From positions 1-57,011 of the forward strand of contig JAEUIW010000021.1 of the NCBI GenBank assembly GCA_016794925.1: a DNA stretch of 57,011 bases, read 5' to 3'. Positions within the stretch are counted from its first letter, which is position 1. Each line of letters starts with the position of its first letter. This document shows, in pieces, positions 25,595 through 33,982 of the stretch. A program made the translations under genes and the position numbers. The notes below the pieces were generated by a model. It saw only the letters and a program-made list of their open reading frames with translations, was not told where the DNA came from and made no database searches. This stretch comes from Phycisphaerae bacterium. GTDB taxonomy: Bacteria; Planctomycetota; Phycisphaerae; Phycisphaerales; UBA1924.

Positions 25595-26644
25595 CTATGG
25601 AACAGGGCTCTCCGCGCCCGCGCTGTTCCCGCCCCCCCGCACCGGTTCGAGCATCCGCTCCAGTTGCGCCGCGTCCGCCAGCCAGCCCCGCTCCCGCATC
25701 TCCGCGATCGCGCCCGCCGCGGCGCCCGTCTGCGGGTGCTCCTTCACCAGGCGTTTCAGCCCGTACCGGCCCGCGACCTCGTCGCCGCGCCGCAGGTACC
25801 AGCGCGCCACCTCCAGCTTCGAGGCCGCCGACGACTCGTCCAGCCGCGTGAGCAGCGCATCGTCCAGCCCCGCGCGCTCCGCCTCCACCGGGTACTGCGT
25901 CTGGAACTCGCGCGTCAGCACCCGCGCGTCGATCAGCGGCGCCCCGTCGTACCGCGGCCCCTTGAACCGCGCGATCTGCGAATACACCCGTCGCTGCATC
26001 GCCTTCATGCGGTACGCGCTGGAGCGGAAGTTCTGCAGGAACAGGCCGTACATGTCCCCGGCCATCTCCATCTCGCGCGACCGGTAGTAGTGGTCCGCCA
26101 GCTCGATCGCCGCCCGCTCCGCCAGCCGGCTCCCCGGCATCCGCTCCTGCACCCGGATCAGCAGCTCCTCGCCGATGTCCGTCGCGTCCACGAAACGCAT
26201 CCCCAGGTACTTCCTCCGCAGCCCGTTGACGTACCGCACCCCGATGTCGAGCTCCCGCTCCACCGCCTTCACGAACTCCTCCGACGCCGGGAACTCCTTG
26301 ATCACCGTCTCGTAGTCGTACAGCGCCGTGTACTCGTTCCCCGCCGCGGCGGTCGCGTCGGCCCGCAGCAGGTACGCCTGCGGCAGGTACGGGCTCCCTT
26401 TTCGCTCGTGCTCTTCGATCCAGTCGTCAAGGATCGACCCCGCCTCGCCCGGCTGGTCGTCCGCCAGCAGCCGCCGCGCCTCGTCGAGCCTGGCTTCCGG
26501 CGTTCCCGCCTCGGGCGCCGTGGTCTGCGCCCAGTTCCCAGACTCATCCAGCTTGTACTCGCGGAGCTGTCCCCAAGCGCTCCCGCACAGGCAGCACGCC
26601 ATCCACGCGCCGCGCCACACCAGTTTCCGGGCCCGCCGACTCAT
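25595..26644 (-). CDS. BamD-like TPR protein (outer-membrane assembly)
   Basis: A 349-residue exported protein with a signal peptide (LVWRGAWMACCLCGSAWG). It has no clean lipobox; cysteines occur within the hydrophobic segment. The mature part is helical TPR-type: ARLDEARRLLADDQPGEA, then YLPQAYLLRADATAAAGNEY, ALYDYETVIKEFPAS and ERAAIELADHYYRSREMEMA. The YETVIKEFP and later YGLFLQNFRSS segments resemble BamD/YfiO, which scaffolds beta-barrel insertion. Planctomycete homologues of this type are usually annotated BamD or generic TPR; I favour BamD-like with moderate confidence. It is downstream of fliN on the same strand (90-base gap). Confidence 0.7.
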   Translation of the reverse strand: MSRRARKLVWRGAWMACCLCGSAWGQLREYKLDESGNWAQTTAPEAGTPEARLDEARRLLADDQPGEAGSILDDWIEEHERKGSPYLPQAYLLRADATAAAGNEYTALYDYETVIKEFPASEEFVKAVERELDIGVRYVNGLRRKYLGMRFVDATDIGEELLIRVQERMPGSRLAERAAIELADHYYRSREMEMAGDMYGLFLQNFRSSAYRMKAMQRRVYSQIARFKGPRYDGAPLIDARVLTREFQTQYPVEAERAGLDDALLTRLDESSAASKLEVARWYLRRGDEVAGRYGLKRLVKEHPQTGAAAGAIAEMRERGWLADAAQLERMLEPVRGGGNSAGAESPVP

Positions 26645-26734
26645 GCTCCAAGCCTATCAGCCGTGCACCGCGCCCACCACTCGCGCCGCAGCCGCGCCGG
26701 GTTCGAGCGTTCGCCGCGAGCCCGAACCCGCCCG

Positions 26735-27073
26735 CTACGCCGCGCCGATTTTCTCCGCCATCTCCGCGCCAGGACCCACCCCGGCGATCGGCCCGGATGA
26801 AGGAAGGGGCGGTCCCATGGCCTCGATCCGTGTTCGAACGTCCCCGATGAAGCTGATCCGCAGGCCGAAATTCTCGCCCACTTTTACCGCCCGGCCCGTA
26901 CCCACGGGCTTGTTGTTCACCCGCAGCTCCAGCTCGCTGTCGGCGTTCTTGGGCAACTCGATGATCGCACCGGGGATGAACGACGTCACCTCGCCCAGCG
27001 GCAACCGGCGTTCCCCCAGCAGCACGATCACCGGCACTTCGAGCTTCAGCACCGCGGCAAGTTCCGACGCCAT
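26735..27073 (-). CDS. fliN: FliN-type flagellar motor switch protein (SpoA domain)
   Basis: A 112-residue single-domain protein. ATG 27073 has a strong AGGGAGGAG site. It opens with a FliN-like strand (LKLEVPVIVLLGERRLPLGE) and the core FIPGAIIELPKNADSELEL, followed by VNNKPVGTGRAVKVGENFGL, which is the classic SpoA beta-barrel. In flagella, FliN forms the C-ring with FliM and FliG; in type III secretion the same fold forms the sorting platform. The C-terminal ~25 residues (PLPSSGPIAGVGPG) are a low-complexity extension. No other flagellar gene lies nearby, so it is an isolated component here. Confidence 0.85.
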   Translation of the reverse strand: MASELAAVLKLEVPVIVLLGERRLPLGEVTSFIPGAIIELPKNADSELELRVNNKPVGTGRAVKVGENFGLRISFIGDVRTRIEAMGPPLPSSGPIAGVGPGAEMAEKIGAA

Positions 27074-27134
27074 GCTCCTCCCTATCGGCCCGCGTCCCTT
27101 GCCCGCTGCACGCACCCGGCTCAGGTCGCGTTCG

Positions 27135-27671
27135 CTATGAGCCTGCCACCCATGGCACCACCCACATCCGGGACACGACCTGCATCGCCACCGCCGCGTA
27201 CAGCCCCGCCACCAGATCATCCAGCAGAATCCCCCATCCCCCGGGAACGCTCTGCAACCCGCGCGCCGGCCACGGTTTCACAATGTCCAGGAAACGAAAG
27301 GCCAGGAATGCAAATCCAATGCTCCCCAGCGCGGGCAGGGGTTGGTGCAAGACCCGTTCGTCAAGCCCTAATAAAGGGATGCACATGCCACAGGTTTCGT
27401 CCGCTACCACCTGTCCCGGGTCCTTGCGCCCGAATCGTGCCTCGGCGGCGTCACCAAGGACCACGCACGCGACACCGAATGTGACCATAAGTCCAGTCAT
27501 GACAATGTCATACGTCCATCCAGCCTGGCCGAAATGCAGCAGCGTCGCCGCAACCACGCACGGCGGCAGCGACCCCCATGTCCCGGAAGCCGGACGCATG
27601 AACCCGAGCCCGCCTGTCGTGATCCACCATTTTCCAGCAGGGCTCAGGCTCGAAGTCGAGTACTCAGTCAT
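27135..27671 (-). CDS. pgpA: Phosphatidylglycerophosphatase A
   Basis: Dephosphorylates phosphatidylglycerol phosphate to phosphatidylglycerol at the inner membrane. The 178-residue protein shows the PgpA pattern: GGLGFMRPASGTWGSLPP near the N-terminus, the acidic motif VVADETCGM, the segment FRFLDIVKPWPARG and the C-terminal GGWGILLDDLVAGLYAA. Hydrophobic segments alternate with these loops. It lies 13 bases downstream of pgsA, so the two consecutive steps of phosphatidylglycerol synthesis are encoded together. Confidence 0.93.
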   Translation of the reverse strand: MTEYSTSSLSPAGKWWITTGGLGFMRPASGTWGSLPPCVVAATLLHFGQAGWTYDIVMTGLMVTFGVACVVLGDAAEARFGRKDPGQVVADETCGMCIPLLGLDERVLHQPLPALGSIGFAFLAFRFLDIVKPWPARGLQSVPGGWGILLDDLVAGLYAAVAMQVVSRMWVVPWVAGS

Positions 27672-27684
27672 AAGGTCTTATCAA

Positions 27685-28464
27685 TCAAGCAATTGCGTTC
27701 GATCGGTGCCGCAATGATGTTGCCGCGCGGCTGATGTACGGGATGCCTGACCAAACTGTGACGCACGCGGTGAGCCAAACCGCCACATCCACGATCAAGC
27801 GACCGATCGGAATGTGATCCTGGCGTGGAATGACGGGAAGTGTCGCGATCGTGATGAGAACAATCGGGATCAGCGCCGATTGCAAGATCATCTTGATCTT
27901 GCCAGACCAATCAGACGGGAAACGTACGCCATCGGCTTCCAGAACTCCGCGGATGCAGGTCACGAGGAGCTCCCGCCCGAGCACCAGAGCCACCATCCAT
28001 GGGGCCACGCCGCTGACCTGTACACCCTTCTCGAATCCGAGGTCGGCGGGAGTCGGAGGGAGAAAAAAACCCGGTCCGGCCAGATAGACGAAGGCGCCGA
28101 CCACGAGCAACTTGTCGGCGAACGGATCCATGATCCGGCCGAACGTCGATTCGGATCCCCACTTTCGGGCAAGATAACCGTCGAGAGCGTCGGTTGTCAC
28201 CGCTACGAGAAAGAGCGCGGTCGCCGCCAGGAGCCACGGGTCCGGCCGAGACAGATGCGCCGCCGAGCCCGGGAATCTCCAGGGTGTCAGGACCGCGAAG
28301 AACCCCAGCGCAAAGAGCACCCGGGCCGCGGTGAGGTAGTTGGGAATCACCCGACGAAGGGAGCCCGTGGGCGCCGGTCGCGCGCCGGGCCTCAGCGCGG
28401 CGATCACGGGTGCGGCCGCCGTCGGATTGGTTCCGAGTCCGGTGGTCATGGCGTAGCCGTGCAT
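27685..28464 (-). CDS. pgsA: CDP-diacylglycerol--glycerol-3-phosphate 3-phosphatidyltransferase
   Basis: Makes phosphatidylglycerol phosphate from CDP-diacylglycerol and glycerol-3-phosphate. The CDP-alcohol phosphatidyltransferase signature D-x2-DG-x2-AR-x8-G-x3-D-x3-D is complete in DALDGYLARKWGSESTFGRI plus MDPFADK. Several transmembrane helices flank it (VLFALGFFAVL, PWLLAATALFLVAV, IVLITIATLPVI). The start is uncertain: ATG 28464 gives MHGYAM, and ATG 28449 five codons later is equally plausible because neither has a clear ribosome-binding site. It is the first gene of the pgsA-pgpA-fliN run and divergent from nuoJ. Confidence 0.93.
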   Translation of the reverse strand: MHGYAMTTGLGTNPTAAAPVIAALRPGARPAPTGSLRRVIPNYLTAARVLFALGFFAVLTPWRFPGSAAHLSRPDPWLLAATALFLVAVTTDALDGYLARKWGSESTFGRIMDPFADKLLVVGAFVYLAGPGFFLPPTPADLGFEKGVQVSGVAPWMVALVLGRELLVTCIRGVLEADGVRFPSDWSGKIKMILQSALIPIVLITIATLPVIPRQDHIPIGRLIVDVAVWLTACVTVWSGIPYISRAATSLRHRSNAIA

Positions 28465-28687
28465 GGTATCGATTTGGGCGCGCGTGGGGCGTCAGGGTGC
28501 ACGCGGCGTGCGCCCGAATGTTGAAGGTACGGGCGGGTGTCTCTATCCTCTCGCCCTCACGCTCCGAGCCTCCGCCGCTTCCCGAACGTCTCTCGACGCG
28601 CGGGCGCCGGGCGGAACCGGGCGACGAGACGTGGCGCGGCTCGGGGGGTTGGCGTGGGGGGGTCGGAGCGTTCGACCGGTGGGACCG

Positions 28688-29620
28688 TTGATCAACCCCT
28701 GGTTGCTGTATGGGCTGTGCGCCGTGGGCGCCGCGGGGGTGGCGTTGGCGCTGCCCCGGCGCGGGGTGAGCCCTCAGGTGGTGGGCGCGGGCGTGGGTGG
28801 GGCGGGGTTGCTGGGTGTGTTCGCGGCCCTGGGCGTGTCGAACGCGGCCCACCTTCCCAACCTCCATTTCTACCTGTTCTCGGCGATCGCGCTGGGTTCG
28901 GCCCTGCGGGTCATCACGCACCCCCGGCCGGTCTACGCGGCGTTGTTCTTCGTGCTGACCATCCTGGCGTCGTGCGGGTTGTACATCGTGCTGGGCGCCG
29001 AGTTCATGGGGTTCGCGCTGGTGATCGTGTACGCGGGCGCGATCCTGATCACGTACCTGTTCGTGATCATGCTGGCGACCCAGGCCCCGACCGCGGACCG
29101 GGTGGACGCGCTGAGCGAGTACGACCGGGTCAGCCGCGAGCCGCTGGTCGCGACGATCGTGGGGTTCCTGATGGTCGGCGCGCTCACGGGGATGATGGCC
29201 CGGGGGGTGGGAACGATCCCGGCCCCGGCCCCCGGCGCGGATCCGCGCGCGGGCTTGCTGATGATGCTGCCCGGCAAGGTGGAACGGGAGCTGCGCGAGC
29301 GTGCGCTGATCGGCCGCGACGACGTGATCCTGACGGCATCGGACGGGCTGCCCGCGATGGACCTGGCGGCGCGGACCGTGCGCGTGGGATCGCCCGGCGG
29401 CGCGGAGCAACGCACCGCGCCGATCCCGGCGGACGTGAGAGTGAGCAACGTCGAGGGCCTGGCGTTCGAGCTCATCGCCAATCATCCGGGCGCCATCGAG
29501 ATCGCGGGCGTGATCCTGCTCATGGCCATGTTGGGGGCGGTGGTGCTGGCGAGGAAGAAGGTGGACCTTGACGAGCACGAGCGGCCGGCCGCGTTCGGAC
29601 CGGGCGGAGGTCACCCGTGA
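28688..29620 (+). CDS. nuoJ: NADH-quinone oxidoreductase subunit J (extended)
   Basis: Membrane-arm subunit of complex I. The start is inferred as TTG 28688 (LINPWLLYGLCAVG), because the frame stays open upstream through Arg/Gly-rich sequence; GTG 28631 is an alternative. The core shows the family helices: HFYLFSAIALGSALRVITHP, RPVYAALFFVLTILASCGLY, and the conserved glutamate-bearing LGAEFMGFALVIVYAGAIL. A soluble insertion of about 90 residues (LPGKVERELRERAL ... QRTAPIPADVRVS) separates these from the last helix (IEIAGVILLMAMLGAVVLA). At ~310 residues it is longer than the usual 165-200. Its stop overlaps the nuoK GTG. Confidence 0.9.
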   Translation: MINPWLLYGLCAVGAAGVALALPRRGVSPQVVGAGVGGAGLLGVFAALGVSNAAHLPNLHFYLFSAIALGSALRVITHPRPVYAALFFVLTILASCGLYIVLGAEFMGFALVIVYAGAILITYLFVIMLATQAPTADRVDALSEYDRVSREPLVATIVGFLMVGALTGMMARGVGTIPAPAPGADPRAGLLMMLPGKVERELRERALIGRDDVILTASDGLPAMDLAARTVRVGSPGGAEQRTAPIPADVRVSNVEGLAFELIANHPGAIEIAGVILLMAMLGAVVLARKKVDLDEHERPAAFGPGGGHP

Positions 29621-29964
29621 GCGCGATCCTGGCGCAGGCCGATTATCCCGCGCTCATGAGCGCGCCCACGCTCTTCCACTACCTCGTGGTGTCGGCGTTC
29701 ATGTTCGGGCTGGGGCTCGTGGGTTTCCTCACGCGCCGCAACCTCATCATCATGTTCCTGTGCACGGAGCTGATGTTCCAGGCGGCGGGCCTGGCCCTGG
29801 TCGCGTTCTCGCGGTTCCATCTGAACCACACCGGCGAGACGTTCGTGATCTTCGTGCTCACGGTTGCCGCCGCGGAAGCCGCCATGGCGTTGGCGCTGGT
29901 GGTGCTGCTGTTCCGCCGCAAGGAGACCCTGGACGCCGAGCGGTGGGAGGAGATGAGAGGATGA
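29617..29964 (+). CDS. nuoK: NADH-quinone oxidoreductase subunit K
   Basis: A 115-residue, three-helix membrane subunit (Mrp-homologous) taking part in proton translocation. GTG 29617 overlaps the nuoJ stop (GTGA). Helix 1 is LVVSAFMFGLGLVGFLT. Helix 2 is NLIIMFLCTELMFQAAGLAL, carrying the conserved membrane glutamate. Helix 3 is FVIFVLTVAAAEAAMALALV, carrying the second. These match the universal NuoK pattern. The N-terminus is about 14 residues longer than most. Confidence 0.95.
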   Translation: MSAILAQADYPALMSAPTLFHYLVVSAFMFGLGLVGFLTRRNLIIMFLCTELMFQAAGLALVAFSRFHLNHTGETFVIFVLTVAAAEAAMALALVVLLFRRKETLDAERWEEMRG

Positions 29965-30019
29965 TCGACCGACGGAGCGCCGCCGGGCCCGACGCGGCCG
30001 GCAGGCAGGGAACCAGCGC

Positions 30020-32305
30020 GTGAGCGACGTGACGACGGGGATCTTGACGGCCCTTGGGGGAGTGGGGACGCTGGCGGCGTCGGGCGGTGACGCGGCCGCG
30101 CACGCCCCCGCCTCCGGCGGCGCGCTCCCGGCGGCGTCGCCGCTGGTGCTGCTCATCCCGCTGCTCCCGCTGCTGGGGTGCGTGCTGTGCGGGCTGTGCG
30201 CCGCGGCGGGCGTGCGCACCAAGCTCCCCGCGTGGCTCACGGTGGCCTGCCTGGGCGCGGCGTTCGTGGCGGCGCTGAAGATGCTGGGCGACGCCACCGG
30301 CGGCCCCGGCACGCACGCGACCATCGCGCACGCGTTCGACTGGTTCCGGATCGAGTGGGGCAAGGGGCCGGGGGGCGTCTCGCGGGAACTGGTGGCGAAC
30401 TTTTCTTTCTACGTTGACACGCTGACGTGCCTGTGGATGCTGTTCGTCACGGGGCTGGCGACGCTCATCGGGCTGTACGCGAGCGAGTACATGGCCGGCG
30501 AGCGTGGCCCGGGCTACTGCCGCTTCTTCGCGGCGTTCAACCTGTTCGTGCTCAGCATGTCCTGCCTGGTGATGGGCGACAACCTGCTGCTGCTGTACCT
30601 GGGCTGGGAGGGGGTGGGCCTCTGCTCCTACCTTCTGATCGGGTACTTCTACCAGAAGCCCAGCGCGGTGGCGGCGGCCAAGAAGGCCTTCATCATGAAC
30701 CGGATCGGCGACCTGGGCCTGGCGCTCGGGATCATGCTGACGTTCGTGAAGTTCGGCACGGTCGAGTACGCCGAGCTGTTCGAGCGGATCCGGCCGTTCG
30801 TGGAGCTGGCGCGGCACGGCCGCTTCGACGAGATCCCCTTCAGCGTGCAGCTGATCCCGCTGCTGTTCACGGTTGGCGCCTTCGGCAAGAGCGCGCAGCT
30901 GCCGCTGTACGTCTGGCTCCCCGACGCCATGGAGGGCCCGACGCCCGTGAGCGCGCTGATCCACGCCGCCACGATGGTCACGGCGGGCGTGTACCTCGTG
31001 GCCCGGTTCATCCCCTTCTATGTGTGCTCGGACCTGGCGCTGCCCGTGGTGGCGTGGGTGGGAACGCTGACGGCGCTGACGGCGGCCACCATCGGCATGG
31101 CCCAGTTCGACATCAAGCGCATCATGGCGTACTCGACGGTCAGCCAGCTCGGGTACATGTTCGCCGGCCTGGGGGTGCTGACCAGCACCGGCGCCGCGTT
31201 CCACGTTTTCACCCACGCGTTCTTCAAGGCCCTGCTGTTCCTTTCGTGCGGCGCCGTGATGCACGGATTCGGGGGGCAGCTCGATCTCCGCAAGCTCAGC
31301 GGCGTGCGCAAGATGCCCGGATGGGGGATCGTCGGCGTGTGCATGCTGGTGGGCTGCCTGAACCTGTCGGGATTCCCGCTCCTGACCAGCGGGTTCTTCA
31401 GCAAGGACATGATCCTGGCCCAGGCGTTCACGACGCCCGGTTTCGCTGCCATCGGCTGGATCCTGCTCCTGACCGCCGGGCTCACGGCGTACTACACGTT
31501 CCGTGTGTACTTCCGCGTCTTCGAAGGCCCCTCCCAATTCGAGCCCGGCGACGAGGCGCACGCGCACGCGGACCCAGGTGACCAGGCGCACGCCCACGCT
31601 CCGGCTGGGCACGCCCACGGCGGCCACGAGCATGGCCACGGCCAGGGTCACGGGGACGGGCATTTCCACCCGCACGCGCCGGGCTGGGCGATCAACACCG
31701 TGCTGGCCGTGCTGGCGGTCTGCTCGACCGCCGCCATCGGCGCGTACTTCATCGACCGCGATCATCACGGCTGGGTCGGCCGCATGGTGGACTCGTCCAC
31801 CGCCGCGTGGGAGGCGCCGGGCGCGGGGCATAGCGGCGCGCACGCCGAACCGCCCGCGGAGACCGGGCACGGCGCGGCGCCGGGCACCTTCCTGGGCATG
31901 GACCCGCACGCCGTGATGTACTACGTCTCGGCCGTGGTCGCCTTGGTCGGCATCGGGGCGGCGTGGTGGCTGCACCTGGCGGGCCGGACCGCCGCGGCCA
32001 CGAGCCGCGCCGACGGTCTGCTCGCGGCGGCGGGTCCTGTGGCGCGGGGCGCGCAGGGCAAGTGGTTCGTGGACGAGGTGTACGACGCGTTGGTGGTGAC
32101 GCCGCTCTGGGTGCTGGCGCACGTGTTCCATCTTCTCGACAAGCTGCTGATCGACGGGCTGGTGAATCTGGCGGGCTGGGTGCCGCGCGGCGCCGGCCGC
32201 ACGGCCAGCACGGGCCAGAACGGCCTGCTGCACTCGTACGCGCTGGGCATGGCGGGCGGGTTGGCGATCGTGCTGGTCGTGGCGCTCTTCATGGTGAAGA
32301 ACTAG
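30020..32305 (+). CDS. nuoL: NADH-quinone oxidoreductase subunit L, with histidine-rich insertion
   Basis: A 761-residue antiporter-like proton-pumping subunit with the lateral helix. GTG 30020 follows AGGGAACC. Diagnostic segments are LLYLGWEGVGLCSYLLIGYF and PDAMEGPTPVSALIHAATMV, followed by AGVYLVAR, and the discontinuous-helix region MAYSTVSQLGYMFAGLG. Residues 514-552 form a loop with 13 histidines in 39 positions (HAHAPAGHAHGGHEHGHGQG within it), between TM segments TAYYTFRVYFRVF and AINTVLAVLAVCSTAAIGAY. Histidines are again frequent to about residue 640. Such loops in NuoL homologues suggest metal or proton binding, which is inference. The stop abuts nuoM. Confidence 0.95.
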   Translation: MSDVTTGILTALGGVGTLAASGGDAAAHAPASGGALPAASPLVLLIPLLPLLGCVLCGLCAAAGVRTKLPAWLTVACLGAAFVAALKMLGDATGGPGTHATIAHAFDWFRIEWGKGPGGVSRELVANFSFYVDTLTCLWMLFVTGLATLIGLYASEYMAGERGPGYCRFFAAFNLFVLSMSCLVMGDNLLLLYLGWEGVGLCSYLLIGYFYQKPSAVAAAKKAFIMNRIGDLGLALGIMLTFVKFGTVEYAELFERIRPFVELARHGRFDEIPFSVQLIPLLFTVGAFGKSAQLPLYVWLPDAMEGPTPVSALIHAATMVTAGVYLVARFIPFYVCSDLALPVVAWVGTLTALTAATIGMAQFDIKRIMAYSTVSQLGYMFAGLGVLTSTGAAFHVFTHAFFKALLFLSCGAVMHGFGGQLDLRKLSGVRKMPGWGIVGVCMLVGCLNLSGFPLLTSGFFSKDMILAQAFTTPGFAAIGWILLLTAGLTAYYTFRVYFRVFEGPSQFEPGDEAHAHADPGDQAHAHAPAGHAHGGHEHGHGQGHGDGHFHPHAPGWAINTVLAVLAVCSTAAIGAYFIDRDHHGWVGRMVDSSTAAWEAPGAGHSGAHAEPPAETGHGAAPGTFLGMDPHAVMYYVSAVVALVGIGAAWWLHLAGRTAAATSRADGLLAAAGPVARGAQGKWFVDEVYDALVVTPLWVLAHVFHLLDKLLIDGLVNLAGWVPRGAGRTASTGQNGLLHSYALGMAGGLAIVLVVALFMVKN

Positions 32306-33982
32306 ATGACGCTCGGTCTTCTCATCCTGATCCCTCTTCTTGCCGCCGCGCTCGTGGCCGCGCTGCCGGCCGCGCGGGCCCGGGGCACGGCGCTGGCCGG
32401 GACGCTGGTTCCGCTGGCGGGCGTGATCGTCGCGGCGTGGCGCTTCCCCTGGGCCACCGGCGAGGCGGAGGCGTACGCGTGGTCGGCGGAGTGGGTCCGG
32501 GGGCTTGGGGTGCGGCTGAGTCTGGGCGCCGACGCGGTGTCCATGCTCCTGATCATGCTCACGGCGCTGCTGGGGCCGATCTGCGTCGCGGGCTCCTTCA
32601 CCGCCGTGCGGGAACGCGAACGGACCTTCTACGGGTGGCTGCTGGTGCTGCAGGCGGCCATGACCGGCGTCTTCGCGGCCCGCGACGCGGTGCTGTTCTA
32701 CGTGTTCTTCGAGTTCACCCTCATCCCCATGTACGTGCTCATCAGCCGCTTCGGCTCGACGAACCGCAAGGCCGCGGCGACCAAGTTCTTCCTCTACACC
32801 TTCACCGGCAGCGTCATCACGCTCGCGGGCGTCGCGTACGTCGCGTGGTTCCACCAGGCGCGGATCTCCGCGGGCGTGTGGAGCTTCGACCTGGCCACGC
32901 TCACGCGGGCGGCGCTGTCGATGAGCGCCTCGGAGCAGCGCTGGGTGTTCCTCGCGCTGCTGGCGGGCTTCGCCGTCAAGGTGCCGCTCTTCCCGCTGCA
33001 CACCTGGCTGCCGCTGGCGCACACCGAGGCCCCCACCGCCGGCTCCGTGGTGCTGGCGGGTGTGCTGCTCAAGCTCGGCACGTACGGGATCTACATGATC
33101 GCGATCCCATTCTGCCCCGGGGCCGCGTCGGCCCTGGCGCCCGGACTGAGCGTGCTGGCGGTGCTGGGGATTCTGGTGGCGGGGCTCGTGTGCTGGGTCC
33201 AGACCGACGTGAAGAAGCTCGTCGCCTACAGCAGCGTGGCGCACCTGGGCTTCTGCGTGCTGGGGCTGCTGGCGTTCAACACCATCGGCGTCACCGGATC
33301 GATCCTGTACATGATCAACCATGGCCTGAGCACCGGGGCCCTGTTCCTGTGCATCGGCATGATCTACGAGCGGTACCACACCCGCTCGATGAAGGAGCTC
33401 GGCGGCCTGGCCCGGGTGATGCCCGTGTGGGCCACGTTCATGGTCTTCTTCTCGATGGCGAGCGTCGGCCTGCCCGGCCTCAACGGTTTCGTCAGCGAGT
33501 TCATGTGCCTCATGGGCTCGTTCCAGGCCTGGTCGGCGTGGAAGGACTCGTCCGTGCTCGCGGGCACGCCCGGCGAGCTCGGGCCGTACGTCACCGCCCT
33601 GGCCGGCGTGGGCATGATCGTCGCCGCCATGTACATCCTCATGATGGTCGGGAACGTCGTGTGGGGCCCGCTCAAGGAACCCGGCGGGCACGAGGACCAT
33701 CACCCCGACGCCGCCGGCCATGGGCACGGCGCCCACGGGGCGTTGCCCAAGGACCTCTCCGCGCGGGAGATCGGCGTGCTGCTCCCGCTCGCCGCGGCGT
33801 GCGTCTTCCTGGGCGTGTACCCCAAGCCGGTCATGCGTGCGCTGGAACGCCCCGTCGAGGGGCTGGTGCGGTCGGTGCAGGAGGCGCGTGAGCGCGGTGG
33901 GCAGCCGCGGCCGCTGCCGGTACCCCGCGCGGGCGAAGTGGACCGTCAGTCGGGCGCGGGCGTCCGGGAGGGCCGCCAGTGA
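32306..33982 (+). CDS. nuoM: NADH-quinone oxidoreductase subunit M
   Basis: A 558-residue antiporter-like subunit of complex I. ATG 32306 directly follows the nuoL TAG. Family landmarks are LFYVFFEFTLIPMYVLISRF with its conserved glutamate, FPLHTWLPLAHTEAPTAGSV, VKKLVAYSSVAHLGF and GLPGLNGFVSEFM. A cytoplasmic or periplasmic loop at residues 462-477 is histidine-rich (HEDHHPDAAGHGHGAH, six His in 16), paralleling the NuoL insertion. The C-terminal ~50 residues are polar (EARERGGQPRPLPVPRAGEV) and longer than usual. The stop overlaps the nuoN GTG. Confidence 0.95.
   Translation: MTLGLLILIPLLAAALVAALPAARARGTALAGTLVPLAGVIVAAWRFPWATGEAEAYAWSAEWVRGLGVRLSLGADAVSMLLIMLTALLGPICVAGSFTAVRERERTFYGWLLVLQAAMTGVFAARDAVLFYVFFEFTLIPMYVLISRFGSTNRKAAATKFFLYTFTGSVITLAGVAYVAWFHQARISAGVWSFDLATLTRAALSMSASEQRWVFLALLAGFAVKVPLFPLHTWLPLAHTEAPTAGSVVLAGVLLKLGTYGIYMIAIPFCPGAASALAPGLSVLAVLGILVAGLVCWVQTDVKKLVAYSSVAHLGFCVLGLLAFNTIGVTGSILYMINHGLSTGALFLCIGMIYERYHTRSMKELGGLARVMPVWATFMVFFSMASVGLPGLNGFVSEFMCLMGSFQAWSAWKDSSVLAGTPGELGPYVTALAGVGMIVAAMYILMMVGNVVWGPLKEPGGHEDHHPDAAGHGHGAHGALPKDLSAREIGVLLPLAAACVFLGVYPKPVMRALERPVEGLVRSVQEARERGGQPRPLPVPRAGEVDRQSGAGVREGRQ

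Noticed and set aside
29858..33736. 1292-codon minus-strand frame rich in His, Gln, Arg
   Set aside because: It is antisense to nuoK-nuoL-nuoM. The long openness is caused by strong codon bias on the sense strand.
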